Positions 34,303 through 42,953 of a DNA stretch of 64,000 bases are shown here, one piece after another. Location: positions 124,001 through 188,000 of the forward strand of contig NZ_JAAVUX010000008.1 in the NCBI RefSeq assembly GCF_018449655.1, read 5' to 3'. Origin of the DNA: Pseudomonas sp. dw_358 (lineage in GTDB: Bacteria; Pseudomonadota; Gammaproteobacteria; Pseudomonadales; Pseudomonadaceae). The notes beneath the pieces were generated by a model. The model was not told the origin of the DNA. It saw only the letters and a list, made by a program, of their open reading frames with translations, and searched no databases. Both the position numbers and the translations under genes were made by a program. Positions within the stretch are counted from its first letter, which is position 1. Each line of letters opens with the position of its first letter.

Positions 34303-35712
34303 TCAATCCACGGTTTTGGCCCACACTGCCTGCGCATTGGTGAACTCGCGCAGGCCGAAGTGCGACAGCTCGCGCCCGTAGCCGCTTTTCTTCACGCCGC
34401 CCACCGGAATGCGGGCATTGGTGGCGGGATAGCCGTTGATAAAAACGCCACCGGTTTCCAGGCGCCGGGCGATGCGTTGTGCACGACTGCTGTCCTGGGT
34501 CCACAGGCTGCCGCCCAGGCCGTAGTCACTGCTGTTGGCCAGCAGGATGGCGTGCTCGACATTGTCCGCCACGGTGAGCGCCGCGACCGGCCCGAAGGTC
34601 TCTTCATCGAACGCGGCCATGCCAGGCTGGACATCCGCCAGCACCGTCGGCTCATAGAAATTACCCGGCCCCTCGATTTTCTTGCCACCCAGCAGCAGGG
34701 TCGCGCCAGCGGCCAGGGTGCGCTGTACTTGGGCATCAAGCTCGTCACGCAGATCGCCTCGAGCCATCGGTCCGATGCGGTTGGCGCTGTCCAGCGGGTT
34801 GCCGACTTTCAGTTGCTTGACCGCCGCAACAAACTGGCGGGTGAATGCTTCGGCGATCGGTTGCTCGAGAATGAAGCGCTTGGCTGCCAGGCACACCTGG
34901 CCGGCGTTTTGAAATCGGGCTTCGACGGCGGCGCTGACAGCCCGATCGAGATTGGCGTCGGCCAGTACGATAAAGGCGTCGGAGCCGCCCAGCTCGAGCA
35001 GGCTCTTCTTCAGGGCCTTGGCGGCAGTAGCGGCCACGGCCGAACCGGCACGCATGCTGCCGGTGAGGGTCACGGCGGCGATGCGCGGGTCTTCGATGGT
35101 GCGGGCCACGGTGTCGTTATCGGCCACCAGGTTGATGAACAGCCCCTGGGGAAAGCCGGCGGCCTCGTGGGCATCCTGCAAGGCATAGGCCGAGCCCATG
35201 ACGTTGGGCGCATGCTTGAGCATGAAGCCATTGCCGGAAAGCATGATCGGCGCCGAGGCCCGAATCACCTGCCACAGCGGGAAATTCCAGGGCATCACGG
35301 CCAGCACAGTGCCGATCGGCAGGAAGGACACATGCACCTGATCATCACCCTCCACCTCGACCGGCTCATCGGCCAGGATCGCCGGGCCATGCTCGGCTAC
35401 CCATTCGATGGTCGCGGCGCACTTCTCCACTTCCGCCCGCGCCGAGACCAGGGTCTTGCCCATCTCGGCCGTGATCAAGGCCGCAATGTTCTCCGAGCGC
35501 TCGCGCAGGATGGCGGCCAGACGGCGGTACGCGGCCACCCGTTCACCCATCGGCGTGGCCCGCCACAGGCGCGAAGCGGCGGCGTTCAGGTCCAGCCGTT
35601 GTTCGACTTCACTCGGGGTCTGGAACGCATAGGTGGCGATCAGCTCACCTGTGGCCGGGTTGCGCGACGTGGCGACGGCGAGGGGGTTTACTGGGGGATT
35701 GAACTGGGTCAT
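34303..35712 (-). CDS. NAD(P)-dependent aldehyde dehydrogenase, succinate-semialdehyde type
   Basis: A 469-residue ALDH, starting at ATG 35712 behind GAGG. It has PWNFPLWQ, the cofactor turn LTGSMRAG, the general base in LELGGSD and the nucleophile in NAGQVCLAAKR. C-terminal PVGGVKKSGYGRELSHFGLREFTN is typical of the group that includes succinate-semialdehyde dehydrogenase Sad/GabD. An XRE regulator follows 97 bases upstream on the same strand. The true aldehyde is uncertain. Confidence 0.93.
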   Translation of the reverse strand: MTQFNPPVNPLAVATSRNPATGELIATYAFQTPSEVEQRLDLNAAASRLWRATPMGERVAAYRRLAAILRERSENIAALITAEMGKTLVSARAEVEKCAATIEWVAEHGPAILADEPVEVEGDDQVHVSFLPIGTVLAVMPWNFPLWQVIRASAPIMLSGNGFMLKHAPNVMGSAYALQDAHEAAGFPQGLFINLVADNDTVARTIEDPRIAAVTLTGSMRAGSAVAATAAKALKKSLLELGGSDAFIVLADANLDRAVSAAVEARFQNAGQVCLAAKRFILEQPIAEAFTRQFVAAVKQLKVGNPLDSANRIGPMARGDLRDELDAQVQRTLAAGATLLLGGKKIEGPGNFYEPTVLADVQPGMAAFDEETFGPVAALTVADNVEHAILLANSSDYGLGGSLWTQDSSRAQRIARRLETGGVFINGYPATNARIPVGGVKKSGYGRELSHFGLREFTNAQAVWAKTVD

Positions 35713-35808
35713 CGGGAGCACCTCGTTGGCGGCAGGGCAGCACCGTTTGCGCTGCGATGACTGCCACTCTAGGCAGCCCCGAGGGGACCGGTAAGGCGTG
35801 CTGTTATC

Positions 35809-36618
35809 CTATGACTGCGAGTCATAGGCAGACTGGCGCGGTATGTAGGTGACCAGCGACAGGTCCGGCCGCCCCTCCGGGGTCAACGCCACATAGGTGA
35901 AATCGATGTAACCGCTGATGGGGTGCAGCAAGCGCTTGCGGCCCTCGTCGAAGCCCTTGACCTCGGTGTCTTGCCACCATTCGCAAAACTCAAGGCTCTG
36001 CGCCGACAGCTCTTCGACCAGGCTGTCGAAGGGCGCCTTGTCCTGCGCCATCGCCCGGGACGCCCGAAAGGCGCTGATCATGCCCCGTGCCATCTGTTCC
36101 CAGTCGAGGATCACCGTCCTGTAGGACGGGTACAAGAACAGCAGCCGCAAGGTGTTGCGCTCGTGAGGTTGCAAGGCGCCGTAATCGACGAACAGATCGG
36201 CGATGGCGTCGTTCCAGACCAGAATGTCCAGGCGGGCGTTGCGCACATAGGCCGGGATCGGGTCGAGGGCTTTGACCAGCATCTCCAGCCCCGCACTGAT
36301 GCCCCCGCCCGCCGGGGCCGCCGGCGCTTCCAGGGCCGACAGGGCGTAAAGATGGGCGGACTCTACACGGTCCAGCTTGAGCACCTTGGCGATGCGTCGC
36401 AACGCATCGGGCGACGGTTGGATGTCCCGCCCTTGCTCCAGCCAGGTGTACCAGCTGACACTGACCCCGGCCAGCACCGCCACTTCTTCGCGGCGCAGCC
36501 CCGGCGTGCGCCGAGGCCCTTCGGGCAAGCCGAAATCCTTGGGGTCGAGACGGGCGCGGCGGCTGGTCAGGAACTTGCCGAACTCCCGCCGTTGTTCTAC
36601 AGAAGGCCTGGTTGCCAT
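35809..36618 (-). CDS. XRE-family regulator with MmyB-like ligand domain
   Basis: A 269-residue regulator. The N-terminal helix-turn-helix (about 20-75) reads RRTPGLRREEVAVLAGVSVSWYTWLEQGRDI, and the C-terminal part (about 105-265) is the MmyB-like domain (YVRNARLDILVWNDAIADLFVDY, RNTLRLLFLYP). Start ATG 36618 is preferred over GTG 36627. Its position upstream of the aldehyde dehydrogenase suggests, but does not prove, control of that gene. Confidence 0.9.
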   Translation of the reverse strand: MATRPSVEQRREFGKFLTSRRARLDPKDFGLPEGPRRTPGLRREEVAVLAGVSVSWYTWLEQGRDIQPSPDALRRIAKVLKLDRVESAHLYALSALEAPAAPAGGGISAGLEMLVKALDPIPAYVRNARLDILVWNDAIADLFVDYGALQPHERNTLRLLFLYPSYRTVILDWEQMARGMISAFRASRAMAQDKAPFDSLVEELSAQSLEFCEWWQDTEVKGFDEGRKRLLHPISGYIDFTYVALTPEGRPDLSLVTYIPRQSAYDSQS

Positions 36619-36868
36619 GACGCTCACGTGTGCTTAGGGGTTTCGCCGATGCGGCGCGGGGAGGCGCCCGGAACGGATGTCGAGAAATGTTAACCCATTA
36701 TGGGGCCTGTGCAGTGGACGCGAGTTGTCCTGGGTCATCACATGCGCCCTCCCCGCCGGCATGTCCTTGTGAGCAATGAATGCAGATCAATGACAGAATA
36801 TGCATGCCACGCACCCACTAAAACACCTTCCCCGGCCCTGCATAATCGCGCTGACTGCCCTCCACTCA

Positions 36869-37906
36869 TCAAGGGCACGTATTGGTTTTCACCAGCCACT
36901 TCGACAGCACCGGCCATTGCGGCCGTGCAACACCATTGATCGGCTCGATGGCCACCCGATCTTTCCCCCACAGCGGCCCCGCCGCCCAATAAGCCAAGGG
37001 CACGCAATGGTCGTGCAAGTACGCCAGCAAATTGTCCATCCCGGTCAACCAGCGCGGGTCATCATCGGGGACGCCAAACTCACCTATCTGACCTCGCTTG
37101 TGGTTGAGGGCCAGCCATTCGACGAAGGGCTTGGCCCGGTTGACGCCGATCATCGGGTCAAAGGTACCCGTGATCGGTTTGTTGTACTGACCACTGCTCC
37201 CGGGGTCCAGGTACATATGGCCTGAATAGACCAGGTTATTGGACGGGTCGGTCAGGGTTAACAGGTCGGCGTTCAACGTCGGGTAACTGGTGGTGTTGGA
37301 AAACGCGCGACCTTCCACGTAAATCGGATGGACTTTGTCGAAGGCCCGCACACCATTGATACCGGCCTGCGCGTTGGCCTTCCAGTAGGTGTCCGCGTCG
37401 CCGTAAGGCTCGTTCATCAGGTCATAACCATGCAGCCCGGGGTTGTTGCCCCAACGCTGGGCCACACGCCTGCTCAAGTCTTGAAATGCGGAGGTCGGCG
37501 CGGCACTGGTGCCGATGACACTGTTGCCGTTCCAACGGCCGAAGTTATGCACATCGAAGATGACACCCATATTGTGCGCAGCGGCCTGGGCGAAGAAGGT
37601 ATCGAGCCGCTGCGCGTACACAGGGGCGAAATCGCCATTGAGTGTGGGTTGCAAGCGCTCCCAGACAATGCCGAAACGGATGACCCGGATCCCGGCCTTC
37701 TGCCATTTATCCAGGTAAGTAGCGTCGGGAAAAGCATAGTCACGGCCTTCGACCCCAGGCAACGTGCTGCCATTCCAGCCCGCCGCAGCGACGTTCAAAT
37801 GAACCAGCGGGGCACCCTTGCCATCGGTCAAGGGCTGCCCTGCGTATGCGAGGGGCAGCAAGGCCAATGCGGCTACCGCCATCATTCCCTGAACAAGGCT
37901 TTTCAT
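36869..37906 (-). CDS. Secreted glycoside hydrolase family 5 protein (cellulase-like)
   Basis: A 345-residue exported glycosidase with a signal peptide ending near AYAG-Q. The GH5 TIM barrel is recognised by RVIRFGIVWERLQP, DVHNFGRWNG, the acid/base Glu166 in LMNEPYG and the nucleophile Glu276 in QIGEFGVP, with the aromatic platform AYWAAGPLWG. Pseudomonas GH5 proteins of this type may cut plant cellulose or trim self-made polysaccharide; no cellulose-synthesis genes lie nearby, so a scavenging role is inferred. It is isolated, with a 300-base gap upstream. Confidence 0.92.
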   Translation of the reverse strand: MKSLVQGMMAVAALALLPLAYAGQPLTDGKGAPLVHLNVAAAGWNGSTLPGVEGRDYAFPDATYLDKWQKAGIRVIRFGIVWERLQPTLNGDFAPVYAQRLDTFFAQAAAHNMGVIFDVHNFGRWNGNSVIGTSAAPTSAFQDLSRRVAQRWGNNPGLHGYDLMNEPYGDADTYWKANAQAGINGVRAFDKVHPIYVEGRAFSNTTSYPTLNADLLTLTDPSNNLVYSGHMYLDPGSSGQYNKPITGTFDPMIGVNRAKPFVEWLALNHKRGQIGEFGVPDDDPRWLTGMDNLLAYLHDHCVPLAYWAAGPLWGKDRVAIEPINGVARPQWPVLSKWLVKTNTCP

Positions 37907-38213
37907 AGGTTTCTCTTATTGGAGGGTGCGCTCACTTTCGAAACGACTGGTGAGCATCCTAGTTCAGAGGATCAAGGTGTGCCGGTTTTCGCACCACCAT
38001 GCGACGGGCAGTCCTCAACATCCTCGATGAGCTTGTCAGACGTCCTGAAGCCGTTGGTAGCGGCGCTGGCGCCTCAGCGTCGAGTTCGGCATTGCGAGCC
38101 AGCGAGTGGGCATCACCGTCAAGGCTTGCCTGGAGGGTTGAACTCGGCAGGTCAGTGCCGGACTGAGGGGAAGGGGCTGCCCGGCTGTCGCATGCTGCAC
38201 CGATGAAATGCCC
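37907..38213. other. Intergenic region, nothing recognised
   Basis: About 307 bases between the GH5 gene and a small ORF, both leftward. No coding pattern, clear hairpin or repeat was seen. Confidence 0.45.
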
Positions 38214-38429
38214 TCACAACGCTGCCCGAAAGTCTTCCAGATAGGCCTCGCCGCCCCGTGTCAGCCGAACCTGGGTATAGGTCAATACCCCGGCCTCTAC
38301 GCGGCGTTGCGCGCTGATCAAGTTCGCCGACATCAACGCCAGGATGCTGTCGGCGCGCCCGCCCTGGACGACCGACAGGCCCTCCGCCACTTCGCGAAGC
38401 ATGACGCGATCGGTACCGAAAAGGTGCAT
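38214..38429 (-). CDS. Hypothetical 71-residue protein
   Basis: I do not recognise the family. Codon use is strongly GC-ending, as in real genes here. The sequence is compatible with a small winged-helix fold (LREVAEGLSVVQGGRADSILALMSANLIS, then YTQVRLTRGGEAYLEDFRA). No convincing ribosome site precedes the ATG. Confidence 0.5.
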   Translation of the reverse strand: MHLFGTDRVMLREVAEGLSVVQGGRADSILALMSANLISAQRRVEAGVLTYTQVRLTRGGEAYLEDFRAAL

Positions 38430-38567
38430 AGAAAATCAACTCGAATAATCAGAGTGCTAGCAATACGACACCACTGAGGTGCGCGGGTTCCTTAACGTTA
38501 CGACTTCTTCGTCCGCTGGTCCGGCAACACGGCGATCGGAAAATAAAGATTGAATCCTCACAGATTA

Positions 38568-38583
38568 TGTTATTTAAATAACA
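38568..38583. promoter_or_regulatory. 16-bp perfect palindrome, likely operator of the sugar kinase operon
   Basis: TGTTATTTAAATAACA is a perfect palindrome 54 bases before the PfkB kinase start, in an AT-rich promoter zone. It fits a dimeric repressor site. A CGCCGA/TCGGCG stem-loop (38597-38616) lies between it and the start codon. Confidence 0.7.
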
Positions 38584-38636
38584 CAAAATAAAAAGCCGCC
38601 GATGCTCCCGTCGGCGCTGGCGAGGTCACAACAACA

Positions 38637-39569
38637 ATGAGCAAGATTGCAGTCATCGGCAGCAACATGGTCGACCTGATCACCTACATCGAACGCATGC
38701 CCGCCCAGGGTGAAACCCTCGAAGCGCCCCGCTTTGCCATGGGCTGCGGCGGCAAGGGCGCCAACCAGGCGGCGGCTGCCGCGCTGCTGGGCGCCGAGGT
38801 GCTGATGCTCAGCAAGGTCGGCGACGATGCCTTCGCCGACACCACTTTGGCCAATTTCCAGCGGCTGGGCATCGACACGCGTTTTGTCGAACGGGTGGCG
38901 GGCGTGTCCAGTGGCGTGGCGCCGATCTTCGTCCAGGCGGATTCGCACAACAGCATCCTCATCGTCAAGGGCGCCAATGCCCACCTGAGCCCGGCCGACA
39001 TCGACCGTGCCCAAGCGCAACTGCGCGATTGCGCATTGATCGTGCTGCAACTGGAGATCGATCTGGTGACGGTGTATCACGCCATCGCGTTCGCTCGCCG
39101 GCACGCCATCCCGGTGTTGCTCAACCCGGCCCCGGCCCTGCCGGGCCTGAGCCGCGAGCACCTCGCGCAGCTGGACTTTCTGATCCCCAACGAGAGCGAA
39201 CTGGCCCTCCTCAGCGGCCGCCCGGTGACCTCTGCCGAAGAAGCGGCCCAGGCCGCACGGCAGTTGGTGGCCGAGGGCATACGCCACGTCATCGTCACCC
39301 TCGGTGAGCACGGTGCACTGTACGTCGGCGCCGAAGGCGAGTGGCAGGTACCCGGCGTGAAGGTCGAGGCCCGCGACACCACCGGTGCCGGTGACGCTTT
39401 CATTGGCTGCTTCGCCCGGCACTGGAGTCAGGACGGCAACATCCGCCAGGCCATGCAGCAAGCGGTGGCCTATTCAGCCTGCTCGGTCACCGGACTCGGC
39501 ACACAATCTTCCTACCCCGATGCGCAAACCTTTGCGCGCTTCCTCGATGCTTCGGCCAGCGCACGCTGA
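38637..39569 (+). CDS. PfkB-family sugar kinase, ribokinase-like
   Basis: A 310-residue cytoplasmic kinase. It has the N-terminal GSNMVDLITYIERMP, the substrate-binding GGKGANQAAAAALLG and the C-terminal DTTGAGDAFIG with the catalytic Asp and anion hole. Overall closest to ribokinase by eye. The next genes are a FucP-type permease and an aldose-epimerase-like protein, so the operon brings in, epimerises and phosphorylates one sugar, ribose or a deoxy or rarer sugar. A regulator gene is not adjacent. Confidence 0.9.
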   Translation: MSKIAVIGSNMVDLITYIERMPAQGETLEAPRFAMGCGGKGANQAAAAALLGAEVLMLSKVGDDAFADTTLANFQRLGIDTRFVERVAGVSSGVAPIFVQADSHNSILIVKGANAHLSPADIDRAQAQLRDCALIVLQLEIDLVTVYHAIAFARRHAIPVLLNPAPALPGLSREHLAQLDFLIPNESELALLSGRPVTSAEEAAQAARQLVAEGIRHVIVTLGEHGALYVGAEGEWQVPGVKVEARDTTGAGDAFIGCFARHWSQDGNIRQAMQQAVAYSACSVTGLGTQSSYPDAQTFARFLDASASAR

Positions 39570-39595
39570 CACCTGTATTTTCGCGGAGAACAACA

Positions 39596-40927
39596 ATGAA
39601 CAAGCCTGCGCTGCAACAAACCCCTGACGGGTTCTACCTCAACCGTACCCCTTGGTTCGCCTTCCTCCTGCTCTGCAGCATCTTTGCCTTGTGGGCCGCC
39701 GCGGCGAGCATGAACGATGTGCTGATCGCCCACTTCAAGAAGGCCTTCCTGCTCAGCGACTTCCAGACCGCCTTCGTCCAGTCGGCGTTCTACCTGGGCT
39801 ACTTCTTCGTGGCCATTCCGGCGGCGCTGGTGGTGCGGCGTTTCAGCTACAAGACCACCATCCTGATCGGGCTGATGCTCTACCTGTTCGGCTGTGCGCT
39901 GTTCTTCCCGGCGGCTTCCACGGCTAAATACGGCATGTTCCTGATGGCACTGTTTGTCATCGCCGCCGGCCTGTCGTTTCTCGAGACCGCCTGCAACACC
40001 TATTCGACCCTGATGGGGCCTCGGGAGACCGGCACCCGACGCTTGAACATCTCGCAGACGTTCCACCCGTTCGGCGCCATGACCGGGGTGTATGTCGGCA
40101 GCTTCGTGATGTTCAAGGACACCGACGCCACCCGCGAGCAGTTGACCCATATGAGCGCCAGCGATGCGGCGGTGCAGCAACTGCAGATGATCCAGTCGAC
40201 CCTGCTGCCGTACAAGTGGATGATCGCGGTGTTGATCCTGATGTTCATCCTGATCGCCATCACCCGCTTCCCGGCGTGCAAAGGCAACCGCACCGCCAGC
40301 CAACCGCGGGCCAGCATCGGCCAGAGCCTCGGCCGCCTGCGGCGCAATCCGCGGTTCTGCTTCGGCGTATTGGCCCAGTTCCTGTATGTGGGTGCACAGG
40401 TCGGTGTGTGGAGCTTTACCATTCGCCTGGCCATGCAAATGGGTGGCATGAACGAGCGCAGTGCCTCGTGGTTCCTGCTGACCACCTTCGCCGCGTATTT
40501 CGTCGGCAAGATGATCGCCAACCTGCTGATGCGCAAGCTGCACCCGGCCAAGGTGCTGGCCCTGTACGGTGTGCTGTGCATCGTGCTGCTGGCTTACACC
40601 ATTCTGGTGCCGAACATCACGGCGGTGTATGCGGCCGTGGGCGTCAGCGTATTTCTCGGGCCCTGCTGGCCGACCATCTATGGCCTGACCATCGACGGGC
40701 TGGGTGAAGACACCGGCGTCGGTGGCTCGCTGCTGGTGATGAGCATTGTCGGCGGCGGCGTGATGCCGATCTTCCAGGGCCTGCTCAGCGATGCCAATGG
40801 CGGCAACATGCAGATCGCCTACAGCGTGCCGCTGCTGTGCTTCGTGGCCATCGTGCTGTACGCAGTGCGCTGCATGCGTCAACCACAACCTGTTCTGACC
40901 GGCTCGGCCACGGCGGTGGCGCAATGA
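39596..40927 (+). CDS. FHS-family sugar:H+ symporter (FucP-like)
   Basis: A 443-residue, 12-helix inner-membrane permease. The first helix (WFAFLLLCSIFALWAAAASMNDVLI) and the second (FQTAFVQSAFYLGYFFVAIPAALVVRRF) carry the FucP-type motifs, including the proton-coupled Asp and the Gln-Ser pair. GLSFLETACNTYSTLMGP is the family segment in helix 4. It overlaps the DUF4432 gene by four bases (ATGA). The sugar is not resolved. Confidence 0.93.
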   Translation: MNKPALQQTPDGFYLNRTPWFAFLLLCSIFALWAAAASMNDVLIAHFKKAFLLSDFQTAFVQSAFYLGYFFVAIPAALVVRRFSYKTTILIGLMLYLFGCALFFPAASTAKYGMFLMALFVIAAGLSFLETACNTYSTLMGPRETGTRRLNISQTFHPFGAMTGVYVGSFVMFKDTDATREQLTHMSASDAAVQQLQMIQSTLLPYKWMIAVLILMFILIAITRFPACKGNRTASQPRASIGQSLGRLRRNPRFCFGVLAQFLYVGAQVGVWSFTIRLAMQMGGMNERSASWFLLTTFAAYFVGKMIANLLMRKLHPAKVLALYGVLCIVLLAYTILVPNITAVYAAVGVSVFLGPCWPTIYGLTIDGLGEDTGVGGSLLVMSIVGGGVMPIFQGLLSDANGGNMQIAYSVPLLCFVAIVLYAVRCMRQPQPVLTGSATAVAQ

Positions 40928-41985
40928 GTGCCGAACAGATGCGTCTGCCGCTGTACGCGCAGCTCTGGGATCAAAGCAGCCGCCCCCTGCTCGAGTCGCA
41001 GCATTTCAGCGTCCGCGCCTGGACTTACCCCAGTGGGGTCAAGGCGCTGTCGCTGGAAAACAGTCGCGGCAAGCTGGTGATCCTGCCCTGGCAGGGGCAG
41101 ATGATCTGGTCGGCCGAGTTCGATGGCGTCGATCTGACCATGCGCAACCTGTTCACTCAGCCCAGGCCCAGTGCCAATGTGATCGGCACCTATGGCTGCT
41201 TCATGTTCCACAGCGGCCTGCTGCGCAACGGTTGCCCGGGTCCTGAGGATGATCATGCGCTGCACGGCGAAATGCCCTGCGCGCCCATGGACCAGGCCTG
41301 GCTGCAGGTGGGCGAGGACGAGCGCGGCGCCTACCTGCGCCTGGGCGGCGAGTACGAGTACGTGCAAGGGTTCGGCGACCACTACCGCGCCTGCCCAAGC
41401 GTGACCCTGCGCCCGGCCAGCGGCCTGTTCGAGATCGGTCTGCAGGTGGTCAACCTGGCAGGCAAGCCCATGGAATTGATGTACATGGCGCACATGAACT
41501 ACGCCTACGTCGAAGGCGCCCGCCTGACTCAGCCGCTGGGCTGCGCGCGCACGCGAGTGCGTGAAAGCGTGCCGGCCCACGTCCGGCCGACGCCGGCCTG
41601 GACGGCCTACATCGCCGAACTCGGCCAGGACCCGACCCGCCTCAAGGTGCTCGACTCGCCCGAGTTGTACGACCCGGAGATTGTCTGCTTCTTCGATGAC
41701 GTGCGCAGCGATGCCCAGGGGCAAGCGCACTTCTTTCTCGATCATCCTACCGGCGCGGCGTTCTACACGCGCTACAGCCCTCGGCAATTCGACCATGCCG
41801 CGCGCTGGATCCTGCACAACGCCGACCAGCAAGTGGCCGCCTTTGTGCTGCCGGCCACCTGCGAACCGGAGGGCTACCGCGCCGAACTGGCCAAGGGCAA
41901 CGTCCGTCGCCTCGGGCCCGGTGCCCGTGCCGAATTCAGCCTGACCACCGGCTACCTCAGCGCGGCGGAACGGCGGGCGCTGTAG
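40924..41985 (+). CDS. DUF4432 aldose-1-epimerase-like protein
   Basis: A 353-residue galactose-mutarotase-fold protein. It is recognised by KLVILPWQGQMIWSAEFDG, the HGEMPCAP segment with His, and NLAGKPMELMYMAHMNYAYVEGA. It starts within the stop of the permease, so it is the last gene of the kinase-permease operon and probably interconverts sugar anomers after uptake. Its stop codon is the first TAG of a hexanucleotide repeat. Confidence 0.88.
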   Translation: MSAEQMRLPLYAQLWDQSSRPLLESQHFSVRAWTYPSGVKALSLENSRGKLVILPWQGQMIWSAEFDGVDLTMRNLFTQPRPSANVIGTYGCFMFHSGLLRNGCPGPEDDHALHGEMPCAPMDQAWLQVGEDERGAYLRLGGEYEYVQGFGDHYRACPSVTLRPASGLFEIGLQVVNLAGKPMELMYMAHMNYAYVEGARLTQPLGCARTRVRESVPAHVRPTPAWTAYIAELGQDPTRLKVLDSPELYDPEIVCFFDDVRSDAQGQAHFFLDHPTGAAFYTRYSPRQFDHAARWILHNADQQVAAFVLPATCEPEGYRAELAKGNVRRLGPGARAEFSLTTGYLSAAERRAL

Positions 41986-42040
41986 CTGTAGCTGTAGCTG
42001 TAGCTGTAGCTGTAGCTGTAGCTGTAGCTGTAGCTGTAGC
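41979..42040. repeat. (GCTGTA)n microsatellite at the 3' end of the epimerase gene
   Basis: About 10.3 exact copies of GCTGTA. The first copy overlaps the stop codon of the DUF4432 gene (TAG at 41983-41985). A unit of six cannot shift the frame and every copy contains TAG, so changes in copy number leave the protein unchanged. Confidence 0.97.
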
Positions 42041-42256
42041 GGCCTGGCCGTATTCCGGACTTTCAATCAGTTGCACACGGCGCAGATCACCAAGCTCATC
42101 GCCATCGGTACGGTCACCCCGGCCAAGATGCCGCTGGACCGCGCCGGGTTGATCTCTTTCGAATTCATTCCCGTGGGACCCTTGTCTCCCCCTCTCGGTG
42201 CTGCTGGCACCAGCGAGTCACTGAAGACCCTCCCGTTGTCGGTGGGTTCGAGGTTT
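42041..42256. other. Short decayed stretch
   Basis: About 215 bases between the repeat and the truncated transporter. A plus frame reads ITKLIAIGTVTPAKMPLDRAGLISFEF, which looks gene-like, but no family or boundaries could be set. Confidence 0.3.
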
Positions 42257-42859
42257 TCAGGTCGGCGCGGTTTCGGCGGCCCGTATCAAATTCCAGGCGA
42301 GCACTGCGGCGAGTGCGGCAAAGGCGGCCCCGCCCAACAGTACGGCTCGATAAGCCGCGCCGTAACTGGCAACGGCCAAAGCGTGCAGTGCGGGCGAGCC
42401 GTTACCGGACAGATCCCCGGCGCCAATCGCTTTCACAAGGGCATCGGCCTCCCCGGCCGAGCCCATGGGCAAGCCAGCGGTGACAGCCGCCCTGAGTTGC
42501 ATGAACAGCACGGCGCCCAGCACCGCAAAGCCGATGACGATGCCGGCAAAGCGGATGGTGCCGGATATCCCGGAGGCCATCCCAGCGCGCTCCGGGGGGA
42601 TGACCGACATGCTGACCTTGGCCGTTTCACCATTGAGCGTGCCGGCACCGATGCCCATCAATAACAAACCCGGCAGCAACGCGACATAGTGCAATTGGGG
42701 CAGCGCCACGGCAACGCTGACCAGCCCAACCGCGATGAGTGCCAGGCCGCCGGTGAGCAGCACTCGACCGCTCAGGCGATGGGTCAGGTAGGTGGCCACC
42801 AGCCGCGGTACCACGAACAGCGGCACCGCAATGGGCACTTTCGAAGTCGCCAATATCAT
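42257..42859 (-). pseudogene. MFS (DHA2, EmrB/QacA-type) transporter, C-terminal half only
   Basis: A 200-codon frame holding about six membrane helices. PRLVATYLTHRLSGRVLLTGGLAL and PPERAGMASGISGTIRFAGIVIGFAVLGA are the second-half signatures of 14-helix drug exporters (full length about 500). The N-terminal half is missing upstream, where unrelated sequence begins at about 42835. It is a truncated gene. Confidence 0.8.
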
Positions 42860-42953
42860 GGCCGAGCGTCAGGTCTATCAGGTCACGCTGCTGTCCGAAC
42901 AGGGCGGTGTGGTGCAGTCCTCAGGCGGCTTCGGGGTAGAGAAAGCCCCATGA
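42858..42953 (+). pseudogene. C-terminal remnant overlapping the nitrilase start
   Basis: A 31-codon frame reading MAERQVYQVTLLSEQGG and ending VEKAP, with its TGA overlapping the nitrilase ATG (ATGA). It may be the surviving end of a gene once cotranscribed with the nitrilase. No family recognised. Confidence 0.35.

Noticed and set aside
34360..35760. 466-codon plus-strand frame opposite the aldehyde dehydrogenase
   Set aside because: Antisense shadow; composition rich in Gly, Arg, His and Gln as expected from reversed GC-rich codons.
40879..42066. Minus-strand frame with a Leu-Gln repeat N-terminus
   Set aside because: The LQLQ run is only the hexanucleotide repeat read in reverse; the rest mirrors the DUF4432 gene.
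42689..42949. N-terminal extension of the nitrilase
   Set aside because: The in-frame extension runs antisense through the transporter remnant, while the ATG at 42950 gives the family-typical start.
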